DNA of 9,399 bases from Actinomycetota bacterium (GTDB taxonomy: Bacteria > Actinomycetota > Thermoleophilia > Gaiellales > Gaiellaceae), in assembly GCA_013813345.1 (NCBI GenBank), contig JACCRW010000161.1, forward strand, positions 1 to 9,399. The letters are read 5' to 3'. Below, one piece after another: positions 1 through 6,077 of this stretch. Within the stretch, counting starts at the first letter, position 1. The number at the start of each line of letters is the position of its first letter. Under the pieces are notes generated by a model. That model saw only the letters and a list, made by a program, of their open reading frames with translations, ran no database searches and was not told the DNA's origin. Made by a program: the position numbers and the translations under genes.

Positions 1-302
1 GTCATCGGATCCTGGAAGATCATCGCGATCTCGCGGCCGCGGACGTCCTCGAGCTGCTTCTCCGAGAGCTTCGTCAGGTCACGACCCTCGAAGAGCACGT
101 CGCCGCTCACGATCTTGGCCGGGGGGATCGGGATCAGGCCCATGATCGAGAGCGCGGTCACGGACTTGCCGCTCCCCGACTCGCCGACGATCCCGAGCGT
201 CTTTCCCGCCTCGAGCGCGAAGCTGACTCCGTCGACGGCCCGCACGGTGCCCTCGCGGGTGAAGAAGTGCGTGGCCAGGTTGCGAACCTCGAGGAGCGCC
301 AT
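1..302 (-). CDS. oppD: Oligopeptide/dipeptide ABC transporter ATP-binding protein, N-terminal part (runs off left edge)
   Basis: This is the first 100 residues of an OppD/DppD-type ATPase, which hydrolyses ATP on the cytoplasmic face to drive peptide uptake through OppB/OppC. It begins MALLEVRNLATHFF. The Walker A motif GESGSGKS lies at residues 40-47 and the Q-loop motif IFQDPMT begins at residue 95, right at the window edge. The signature motif, Walker B and the C-terminal oligopeptide-binding extension are outside the window. The ATG at 300-302 is preceded by GGGAG eight bases upstream, which supports this start. It is the fourth gene after oppA, oppB and oppC, 164 bp downstream of oppC. 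Its ribosome-binding site lies inside the long foldback at 304-467. Assignment to the Opp/Dpp ATPase family is secure; the exact peptide specificity is not. Confidence 0.93.
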   Translation of the reverse strand, partial: MALLEVRNLATHFFTREGTVRAVDGVSFALEAGKTLGIVGESGSGKSVTALSIMGLIPIPPAKIVSGDVLFEGRDLTKLSEKQLEDVRGREIAMIFQDPM

Positions 303-303
303 C

Positions 304-467
304 AGTGGGTCTCCCGGTAACGGTTTCGCGTTCCTGGCACGGGAGCTGCAAGCGAGACTAGGACACAGGGAGCGTTCGTGCACGAGTGCACGGGCGCGAC
401 TGAGGACGACGCATCGCGCCGCAGATCGCGGGCCAGGGACGCCCTAACTGTTGCCGGGAGGCCCACT
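304..467 (+). other. Long near-continuous foldback (inverted repeat) filling the oppC-oppD gap; candidate structured RNA
   Basis: The whole oppC-oppD gap folds back on itself. 304-325 pairs with 446-467 over 22 positions, of which 19 are Watson-Crick and three are G-T (310/461, 318/453, 322/449). After a small interior loop, 328-338 pairs with 432-442 over 11 positions with one G-T (332/438). 340-349 then pairs with 421-430 apart from two purine-purine mismatches, and 352-355 pairs with 414-417. The apex is an 11-bp stem, 372-382 with 387-397, closing a four-base loop CGAG at 383-386 and containing two more G-T pairs. The outer end overlaps the oppC stop codon and lies one base from the oppD start codon. 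Every transition mismatch in the stems is a G-U wobble if the plus strand is transcribed, and an A-C mismatch if the minus strand is. This favours an RNA read antisense to the operon. A cis-acting element in the opp mRNA or a repeated palindromic element are alternatives. I recognise no known RNA family. Pairing was done by eye. Confidence 0.7.
311..315 (-). promoter_or_regulatory. oppD ribosome-binding site, sequestered in the foldback
   Basis: On the minus strand this reads GGGAG, eight bases before the oppD ATG at 302. The same five bases lie in the outer arm of the 304-467 foldback and pair with CTCCC read from 460-456, just after the oppC stop. If the opp mRNA folds this way, ribosome access to oppD depends on opening the stem. 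A ribosome finishing oppC would sit on the opposite arm and could do that. Confidence 0.55.
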
Positions 468-1399
468 TAGGACTCCTTCGTCCGCGGGTCGAGAGCGTCA
501 CGCAGCCCGTCCGCAACGAAGTTCGCGCAGAGGACGAGCGTCGCGATCGCAATCGACGGCACGATGATCGCCGTCGGATGCGTCCGATAGACGGTGCGAC
601 CCTCCTGCGCCATCGCGCCCCACGAGGCGTCGGGCGGGCTGATTCCGAGCCCGATGAAGGAGAGGAAGGCCTCGCCGAGGATAACCGCCGGCAGCTCGAG
701 GAAGATCGCGATGATCAGGACGCCGAGCGTGTTCGGGAGCAGGTGACGGCCGAGGATCCGGTACCAGCGCGCGCCGACCGCCTTCGCGGCCCGGACGTAG
801 TCGTTCTCCTTCAGCGTGATCACCTGCCCCCGGACGATCCGCGCGGCGGTGAACCAGCTTGCGATCGAGAGCGCGATCATCATCGTCCAGAGATTCGTCC
901 TGCCGATGATCGCGAGCGTGATGATCGCGAACGGCAGGTACGGCAGCCCGTAGAGCGCGTCGAGGAAGCGCATCAGGCCGTTGTCGAGCCGGCCGCCCAC
1001 GAAGCCGGAGATCGCGCCGTAGACGACGCCGATCGCGAGGATCGCAAGCGTTGCCCCGAAGCCGATCGCCATCGAGACGCGGCCGCCGAGCGCGGTTCGG
1101 GTGAAGAGGTCGCGGCCGAACTTGTCCGTACCGAACGGGTGCTCCCAGGTCGGGTTCTGGCTCGCGATCGCGAAGTCGACCGCATTCGGATCGTGCGGCG
1201 AGAGAAGCGGCGCGATCAGGCAATAGAGGAGGACGAGCACGAAGATCGAGCCGGCGACGACGGCGCCGCGGTTGCGGATGTAGCGGCGCCAGGCGTCCCG
1301 CCACAGGTTGGATTGACGCAGCGGCGCGCCCGACGCCGGCGCTGCGCCCGGCTCGACCGCGATTCCCTCCTCACGGATGTCGGTGGGATTCGCGACCAT
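467..1399 (-). CDS. oppC: Oligopeptide/dipeptide ABC transporter permease, OppC/DppC type
   Basis: This 310-residue inner-membrane permease forms half of the peptide channel together with OppB. A hydrophilic N-terminal tail of about 45 residues leads to the first membrane helix at about 47-67. The family-typical segment HPFGTDKFGRDLF follows at 87-99. The cytoplasmic EAA loop, which docks on the ATPase, is at about 200-222 (DYVRAAKAVGARWYRIL). SFIGLGISPPDASWG lies at about 247-261, and the protein ends DPRTKES. The length is normal for OppC. The ATG at 1397-1399 follows the oppB stop by only three bases. Its ribosome site is weak (GGACG), so translational coupling to oppB is likely. The TAA stop at 467-469 sits at the outer edge of the long foldback that precedes oppD. 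Confidence 0.95.
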   Translation of the reverse strand: MVANPTDIREEGIAVEPGAAPASGAPLRQSNLWRDAWRRYIRNRGAVVAGSIFVLVLLYCLIAPLLSPHDPNAVDFAIASQNPTWEHPFGTDKFGRDLFTRTALGGRVSMAIGFGATLAILAIGVVYGAISGFVGGRLDNGLMRFLDALYGLPYLPFAIITLAIIGRTNLWTMMIALSIASWFTAARIVRGQVITLKENDYVRAAKAVGARWYRILGRHLLPNTLGVLIIAIFLELPAVILGEAFLSFIGLGISPPDASWGAMAQEGRTVYRTHPTAIIVPSIAIATLVLCANFVADGLRDALDPRTKES

Positions 1400-1402
1400 C
1401 GC

Positions 1403-2338
1403 TTACGTCCGCGCGTCTCTCGTCCGCGGATCGAGGATTCCGTAGAGGACGTCGACGACGAGATTGGCGACGATCACGATGACCGCGAGCAGCACGGTCA
1501 GCCCCATCACGACGGAATAGTCGCGCGCATTGACCGCGGTCACGAAGTACTGGCCGATGCCGGGAACATTGAAGATCAGCTCGATGATGAACGAGCCGGT
1601 GATGATGAAGCCGAGGAGCGGGCCGGCCGCCGTGACGACCGGAATCAGCGAGTTGCGCAGGACGTGGAGCCCGACAACCCGGCGATAGCGGAGGCCCTTG
1701 GCGCGCGCCGTCCGCACGTAGTCCTGCTGGAGGGTCTCGAGCATCGTCCCCCGGACGAGCCGCGCGAAGAGGGCCATCGGGCCGAGCCCGAGCGCGATCG
1801 AGGGCAGGATCTTGTGCTCCCACGAGCTCCAGCCGCTCGTCGGCAGGCCGGTCACGTCTCCCCACTGGAGGGCGAAGAAGTAAATCAGGAGGGTGGCGAC
1901 GAGGAAGCTCGGAACGGCGTGGCCGACGTTCGAGAAGAACATGGCGCCGTAGTCGAGAGCGGAGTTGTGCTTGAGCGCGGCGAGCATCCCGAGCGGAACG
2001 CCGGTGACCAGCGCGAAGAGGAAGGCGTAGAGCCCGAGTTCGATCGAGACCGGGAAGTGCTCCTCGACGATGTCGTTCACCGTCCGGCCGCGGATCACGA
2101 GCGAGGGCCCGAGGTCGTAGGTCGCAACGCCCTTGACGTAGTAGGCGTACTGGAGGTACCAGGGCTTGTCGAGGTTGAACTTGCGCTCGAGATTGCGCTG
2201 AACTGCCTCGGGAACGGCCCGCTCGCTCTGGCGGAACGGGTTGCCCTCGATCTGCCGCATCATCATGAACGTCAGCAGGATCACGAGCAGGATCACTGGG
2301 ATCGTCCAGAAGAGCCGTCTGATGATGAAGGTCGTCAT
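1403..2338 (-). CDS. oppB: Oligopeptide/dipeptide ABC transporter permease, OppB/DppB type
   Basis: This 311-residue permease begins with the standard OppB/DppB first membrane helix (MTTFIIRRLFWTIPVILL). The usual PGDP motif after that helix is replaced here by IEGNPF at 30-35. Further membrane segments lie at about 102-122, 139-158, 180-196, 233-254 and 276-300. The EAA loop that contacts the ATPase is at about 206-230 (DYVRTARAKGLRYRRVV), and the protein ends ILDPRTRDART, like OppC. The ATG at 2336-2338 has no clear Shine-Dalgarno sequence: the bases before it read CTCAACAG, and the nearest purine-rich run is over 20 bases upstream. No better start is visible, and the first helix begins right after this one. 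It lies 97 bp after oppA, with a strong hairpin between, and three bases before oppC. Confidence 0.95.
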   Translation of the reverse strand: MTTFIIRRLFWTIPVILLVILLTFMMMRQIEGNPFRQSERAVPEAVQRNLERKFNLDKPWYLQYAYYVKGVATYDLGPSLVIRGRTVNDIVEEHFPVSIELGLYAFLFALVTGVPLGMLAALKHNSALDYGAMFFSNVGHAVPSFLVATLLIYFFALQWGDVTGLPTSGWSSWEHKILPSIALGLGPMALFARLVRGTMLETLQQDYVRTARAKGLRYRRVVGLHVLRNSLIPVVTAAGPLLGFIITGSFIIELIFNVPGIGQYFVTAVNARDYSVVMGLTVLLAVIVIVANLVVDVLYGILDPRTRDART

Positions 2339-2383
2339 CTGTTGAGTCTAAGCCGTATCCTCGCGCGAATCCGATTCCGAACG

Positions 2384-2412
2384 CGGACGGGGCGCGCTCC
2401 GCGCCCCGTCCG
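2384..2412 (-). promoter_or_regulatory. Perfect 12-bp intercistronic hairpin between oppA and oppB
   Basis: 2384-2395 (CGGACGGGGCGC) is exactly complementary to 2401-2412, leaving a five-base loop, 24 bases downstream of the oppA stop. In the opp mRNA it would be a very stable GC stem. The bases that follow in the transcript (CGTTCGGAATCGG) contain no T-run, so it does not look like a complete intrinsic terminator. Known binding-protein operons such as malE-malF use hairpins at this position to protect or attenuate mRNA, giving more binding protein than permease. That is the likeliest role here, by analogy. Confidence 0.6.
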
Positions 2413-2435
2413 TCGTCCGGGCGAGGGTGCCGCCG

Positions 2436-4118
2436 TTATTCGGTGACGGTCACCTTCGTGAGGTCGATCTGGTCGAGCAGGTTGATCTCGTAGGAGTCCT
2501 TGACCGACTCCTTCTCGAGCTGGACGTAGGTGTAGAAGTAGATCGGGAGGACCGGCATGTCGCCGTTCTCGCCGAAGAGGATCTCCTCCGCCTGCCCATA
2601 GAGCTCGTAGCGGGCGTCGTTGTCCTCCGTTCCGCGCGCCTTCTCGATCAGCGCGTCGTACTCCTCGTTGCAGTAGTTCGTCGAGTTGTTGCCCGACTCG
2701 CACGTCCACAGCTCGAGGAAGTTGATCGCATCGACGAAGTCACCGATCCAGCCGAGCCGGTAGACGTCGACGTCCTTGTTCGGCGGCGGGCCGAGGAACT
2801 CAAGGTACTGCTGGAACTCCTGCTGCTTGATCGTGCTCTCGATCCCGAGCTCCTGCCAGGCGGCCTGGATCGCGACGGCGATCTCACGGTGTCCCGGGGA
2901 GTCGTTGATGTAGAGCGTGATGTCCGTCTTCGGGTTCGCCACCTCGTCCATCAGCGCCTTCGCCTGCTCCATGTCGCCCTCGGCGGGCAGGAACGTCGAC
3001 TCCGGGTTGATCGCGTCGTAGCCGGGCATGCCCTCGGGCGTGAAGCCCGTCGCCGGCAGCTGATCGGCCTGCGCGACGTTGTCGATGATCGACTGCCGCG
3101 GGATCGCGAGGGCCATCGCCCGACGCTGCTTCACATCGGTGATCGTCTTCACGTTGACGCCGTAGTAGTAGGTGCCGAGGCCCGGATACTGCGCGTATTC
3201 CGGCGTGTCCTTGAGGCGCGGGATCTCGTCCGGCGGCAGGCCGCTCGTGACGTCGATCTCGCCGGCCTCGAAGGCCTGGACAGCCGTGGTGCCGTCCGAG
3301 ATCATCCGACCGTTCACCTTCGTCAGGTTGACGCTCGCGGCGTCACGCCAGTCCGCGTTCTTCGTGATGTCGATCCGCGAGTTGTGCTGCCACGCCGTGA
3401 GCTCGAACGGCCCGTTGGTGACGATGTTCGCGGCTTCGGTCCACTTGTCGCCGAACTGATCGACGGTCGGCTTGTGGACGGCGAGGAACGAGTGGTGGGC
3501 AGCCTGCTGGATGAACCAGGGCTGCGGCGAGGTCAGCTTGACCTCGAGGGTCTTGTCGTCTACGGCGTTGACGCCCATCTTGTCGCGCAGCGCTGCGCAA
3601 TCGTCCTTCTTGGCATCGCAGCCGTTGTAGTCCTGCGCGCCGACGATTCCGTAAAACTGGTACGCGTAGTCGGCGCCGAGCTCCGGAGAGACGGTGCGCT
3701 TCCACGAGTACTCGAAGTCCATCGCGGTGACCGGATCGCCGTTCGTCCAGGCGAGATCGTCGCGGAGCGCGAACGTGACGGTCGTGCCGTCCTCGCTCGT
3801 CTCGAAGCTCTCCGCAGCGCTCGGAACCGGGTTCAGATCGTCATCGAGCTTGACCAGTGGATCCATGATGTTGAGCAGGATGTTGGCCGAGGTGACGTCG
3901 CTCGCGAGGCCCGGATCGAGTGAGGGCGGCTCCGTTCCCCAGTTGACCGTAATCGTCTGATCGGCGGCCTCGCCACCGCCTTCTTCTGTGGTGCCGCTCC
4001 CGCTCTCGGTGCCTGCCGCGTCGCCGCCGTCGTCGTCGCCACCGCAACCGGCTCCGACCAAGGCGAGGCTCGCGACCAGCATGGCCAGAAGTAGCAACCA
4101 AGGGGTCTTGATCCTCAT
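2436..4118 (-). CDS. oppA: Oligopeptide-binding lipoprotein (family 5 extracellular solute-binding protein)
   Basis: This 560-residue protein captures peptides outside the membrane and delivers them to OppB/OppC. It has a signal peptide with a lipid-attachment cysteine at 25 (LVGAGC). An acidic, Gly/Ser/Thr-rich linker to about residue 54 follows and should tether the domain to the membrane. The SBP_bac_5 domain starts at GTEPPSLDPG (61-70). Family features are NGPFELTAW at 235-243, the OppA-like GTYYYGVN at 315-322, and WTCESGNNSTNYCN at 471-484. Cys167/Cys174 and Cys473/Cys483 are likely disulfide pairs, suggested by their spacing only. The length matches OppA (about 540-560). The ATG at 4116-4118 has a strong upstream AAGGAAGGAAGG. 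It is the first gene of the operon, 57 bp from a divergent gene. An Opp rather than Dpp assignment is suggested by the YYY motif and is less certain than the family. Confidence 0.94.
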   Translation of the reverse strand: MRIKTPWLLLLAMLVASLALVGAGCGGDDDGGDAAGTESGSGTTEEGGGEAADQTITVNWGTEPPSLDPGLASDVTSANILLNIMDPLVKLDDDLNPVPSAAESFETSEDGTTVTFALRDDLAWTNGDPVTAMDFEYSWKRTVSPELGADYAYQFYGIVGAQDYNGCDAKKDDCAALRDKMGVNAVDDKTLEVKLTSPQPWFIQQAAHHSFLAVHKPTVDQFGDKWTEAANIVTNGPFELTAWQHNSRIDITKNADWRDAASVNLTKVNGRMISDGTTAVQAFEAGEIDVTSGLPPDEIPRLKDTPEYAQYPGLGTYYYGVNVKTITDVKQRRAMALAIPRQSIIDNVAQADQLPATGFTPEGMPGYDAINPESTFLPAEGDMEQAKALMDEVANPKTDITLYINDSPGHREIAVAIQAAWQELGIESTIKQQEFQQYLEFLGPPPNKDVDVYRLGWIGDFVDAINFLELWTCESGNNSTNYCNEEYDALIEKARGTEDNDARYELYGQAEEILFGENGDMPVLPIYFYTYVQLEKESVKDSYEINLLDQIDLTKVTVTE

Positions 4119-4126
4119 GTAGTCGT

Positions 4127-4138
4127 CCTTCCTTCCTT
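4127..4138 (-). promoter_or_regulatory. Triple AAGG Shine-Dalgarno tract of oppA
   Basis: On the minus strand this reads AAGGAAGGAAGG, three tandem copies of AAGG, ending eight bases before the oppA ATG. Any register gives a good Shine-Dalgarno match, so strong translation of the binding protein is expected. This fixes the oppA start. As a short tandem repeat it could also gain or lose a unit by slippage. Confidence 0.7.
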
Positions 4139-4164
4139 CGCGTTTGTGTGCGCGTGCGTACCCT

Positions 4165-4169
4165 GAAGG
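4165..4169 (+). promoter_or_regulatory. Ribosome-binding site fixing the start at 4176
   Basis: GAAGG lies six bases before the ATG at 4176-4178. It supports that start over the in-frame CTG and TTG codons near 4254-4259. Those lie closer to the hydrophobic signal core but have no upstream Shine-Dalgarno sequence. Confidence 0.6.
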
Positions 4170-4175
4170 CGCTCA

Positions 4176-4733
4176 ATGGTTGTAGCCGGGTTTATCACTC
4201 CCAAACGCCGCAAACAGGCTTGCTTACCGTGTCTTAATCGTGGCGCAACGTTCCTGTTGCACGCGTTGCTCGTTATCGTCGTCGCGACTTTGCTCGTGCC
4301 GGCGAACGCGCTCGCCCACCTGATCGTCAGGCCGGGCCTCCTCGAGACCGGGCGGGTGGAGACGTTGCGGATCGAGCTGCCGGAGCTCCGGCCGGGCCGT
4401 CCGCCCTCGGCGCTCGACGCGTCCGCTCCGGGCGTGCGAACCCTCGCCAGCGAGCTCAGCGGACGCCGCGGCAAGGAGACGCAGTGGCGAGTGCGAGTCG
4501 ACGTCCGAGCCGAGCCCGGCCCAGTCGTCCTGCTCCTTCGGGCTCGGTTCGAGGACGGCCGCTTCGTCACGGTTCGCCAGGCCATGACCGTGCTTCCGGC
4601 GACGTCCACGCCCGACTCGTCCAGACCCGTCGTGGCAGCCGTCATCGGCATCCTCGGGCTCTTGACCGGTGCCGCGGCATTGGCGCTCCTCCATCGAGGC
4701 CGCTTCAAGAAGGAAAGCCGAGAGCCGTGCTAG
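4176..4733 (+). CDS. Secreted, C-terminally membrane-anchored small protein; possibly YcnI/DUF1775-like
   Basis: This 185-residue protein has a basic N-terminus (PKRRKQ) and a hydrophobic signal core at about 25-41. A probable signal peptidase site follows ANALA (43-47), so the mature protein would start at His48 (HLIVRPGLLETG). An extracytoplasmic domain of about 100 residues, rich in alternating beta-like segments, precedes a membrane helix at about 151-172 and a basic tail (HRGRFKKESREPC). This layout, with the mature start resembling AHVTVxP and the RVRVDVRAEPGPVVLLLRARFEDG segment, resembles YcnI-like (DUF1775) proteins. Those use an N-terminal histidine to bind copper. The resemblance is weak and remembered, not aligned. 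The N-region before the signal core is long (about 24 residues). The next gene starts nine bases after its stop, in the same frame, suggesting co-transcription with the persulfide dioxygenase. Function otherwise unknown. Confidence 0.8.
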   Translation: MVVAGFITPKRRKQACLPCLNRGATFLLHALLVIVVATLLVPANALAHLIVRPGLLETGRVETLRIELPELRPGRPPSALDASAPGVRTLASELSGRRGKETQWRVRVDVRAEPGPVVLLLRARFEDGRFVTVRQAMTVLPATSTPDSSRPVVAAVIGILGLLTGAAALALLHRGRFKKESREPC

Positions 4734-4742
4734 CGTCGGAAT

Positions 4743-6077
4743 GTGCTCTTCCAGCAGTTCCTGGACGACGATCTCGGCTGCGCGTCGTACCTGGTCGGCG
4801 ACGAAGCTTCGGGTACCGCGACGGTCGTCGACCCGCCTTTCGCGATCGAGCCGCTCCTCGAGACCGCTGAGCGACACGACGTACGGATCGTCCGCTCGCT
4901 CCTGACGCACAATCACGCCGATCATCTCTCCGGGCACGGACGCCTGGCGCTCGAGCACGGCCTACCGATCTCGATCCATCCGGAAGCCGAGGTCGCCTAT
5001 CCCCACGATCCGCTCGAGGACGGCCAGGAGGTCAAGCTCGGCGATGTCGTGCTCCGCGCAGTCCACACCCCCGGGCACCGTCCCGAGCACGTCTGCCTCG
5101 TCGTACTCGATCGCTCCCGCGGCGACGAGCCGTGGCTCGTCCTGAGCGGAGACTCCCTCTTCGTCGGCGACGCCGCCCGACCCGATCTCGCCGTCGGAGC
5201 GGCGGAGGGCGCGGGGGATCTGTATCGGTCGCTGCAGCGGCTGCTCGAGCTCGCCGACGGCGTCGAGCTCTTTCCCGGTCACGTTGCCGGGTCGCTCTGC
5301 GGCAAGGGGATGAGCTCGAAACCGTCGTCCACGATCGGGTACGAGCGCCGCTTCAACCGTGCGTTGCTGCTCGAGAACGAGCTCGAGTTCGTCACCGATG
5401 CTGCCGGCATAGGCGCTCCGAAGCCGCCGAACATGAGCCGAATCGTCGAATTGAACCGCGGTCCCTTCGTCGCCGCCGCCGCGACGGTTGCGGAGCTGCC
5501 CGCGCCAGGCGAGGCGACCGTGCTCGACGTGCGGCCGGTCCGCGACTACCTGGCCGGGCACCGCCCGGGAGCGCTGAGCGTTCCGATCTCCGGGAGCTCG
5601 TTCGCCACGAAGGCCGCGTTCGTGCTCGACCCTGAGAGCCCGATCGTCGTCCAGGCGGCAAACGCCGCCGAGGCGGAATGCGCGATCCGCGGGCTCCGGT
5701 CGATCGGCTTCCTCGAGCTCGAGGGCTACGTGCTCGGCGGTGGGTCCGAGCGGATCGAGTCGGTCGGTCTCGACGAGCTTGACGCGCTCCTTGGGGACGG
5801 CGCCGAGCTGATTGACGTGCGAGAGCGCGACGAGCGCGACAACGGCTACATCTCCGGCAGCCGCAACATCCCCTATCGGCTGCTGTCGGTCTGTGCCGCG
5901 GACGTACCCACCGATCGCCCCGTCGTGACGATCTGCGAATCGGGTGCGAGGGCCGGTATCGCCGCGTCGATCCTGGCCGCGCAGGGCGTCGACGCAAGAC
6001 CGGTGCTCGACGGCGGCGTCTCGGACTGGGCGGCCCGCGGCGGCCGCACCGTCGAGTTCCGCCGCTGCGGCAACTAG
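4743..6077 (+). CDS. cstB: CstB-like persulfide dioxygenase / pseudo-rhodanese / rhodanese fusion
   Basis: This 444-residue protein should oxidise low-molecular-weight persulfides formed from sulfide, using O2 and Fe(II), and pass sulfane sulfur to sulfite to give thiosulfate. Residues 1 to about 235 are a metallo-beta-lactamase fold of the ETHE1/persulfide dioxygenase type. It has HNHADH at 56-61, His112 (TPGH), Asp137 (LSGDSLF) and His180 (FPGH). The family signature around SLCGKGMSSKPSSTIGYERRFN is at 184-205. Residues about 250-345 are a rhodanese-like domain with no cysteine at the active loop (IVVQAAN), so probably inactive. Residues about 345-440 are a second rhodanese with catalytic Cys398 in CESGARA. 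This order and length match Staphylococcus aureus CstB. The start is GTG at 4743: an in-frame stop sits at 4731-4733 and the local Shine-Dalgarno is poor, so coupling to the upstream gene is likely. The TAG stop interleaves with that of the convergent threonine dehydratase gene. No sulfur-responsive regulator is visible nearby. Confidence 0.93.
   Translation: MLFQQFLDDDLGCASYLVGDEASGTATVVDPPFAIEPLLETAERHDVRIVRSLLTHNHADHLSGHGRLALEHGLPISIHPEAEVAYPHDPLEDGQEVKLGDVVLRAVHTPGHRPEHVCLVVLDRSRGDEPWLVLSGDSLFVGDAARPDLAVGAAEGAGDLYRSLQRLLELADGVELFPGHVAGSLCGKGMSSKPSSTIGYERRFNRALLLENELEFVTDAAGIGAPKPPNMSRIVELNRGPFVAAAATVAELPAPGEATVLDVRPVRDYLAGHRPGALSVPISGSSFATKAAFVLDPESPIVVQAANAAEAECAIRGLRSIGFLELEGYVLGGGSERIESVGLDELDALLGDGAELIDVRERDERDNGYISGSRNIPYRLLSVCAADVPTDRPVVTICESGARAGIAASILAAQGVDARPVLDGGVSDWAARGGRTVEFRRCGN

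Larger units (their letters stand above)
4119..4175. promoter_or_regulatory. Divergent intergenic region between oppA and the secreted-protein gene
   Basis: These 57 bp separate two divergently transcribed starts and hold both ribosome-binding sites. There is little room left for two promoters. No convincing -35/-10 pair was found in either direction, so at least one promoter probably lies inside the opposite gene. The centre, 4145-4161, is 17 bases of strictly alternating pyrimidine and purine (TGTGTGCGCGTGCGTAC). This is the kind of sequence that can adopt Z-DNA under negative supercoiling. Confidence 0.5.

Noticed and set aside
377..392. Perfect 7-2-7 palindrome CGTGCAC-GA-GTGCACG as a repressor operator
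   Set aside because: It is the tip of the larger 304-467 foldback, which explains it better. No regulator gene or second copy is visible.
2368..2378. Small palindrome GAATC-C-GATTC before oppB
   Set aside because: Arms of five bases are expected by chance at this scale and no promoter sits beside it.
578..2446. 622-codon open frame on the plus strand, antisense to oppC and oppB
   Set aside because: Its translation is a low-complexity mix of Arg, Asp, Glu and Val with no recognisable domain, while both permeases on the other strand have clear family motifs. It is a codon-bias shadow in GC-rich DNA.
2427..3923. 498-codon open frame on the plus strand, antisense to oppA
   Set aside because: Repetitive R/D/V/L composition and no motif; oppA on the minus strand is unmistakable.
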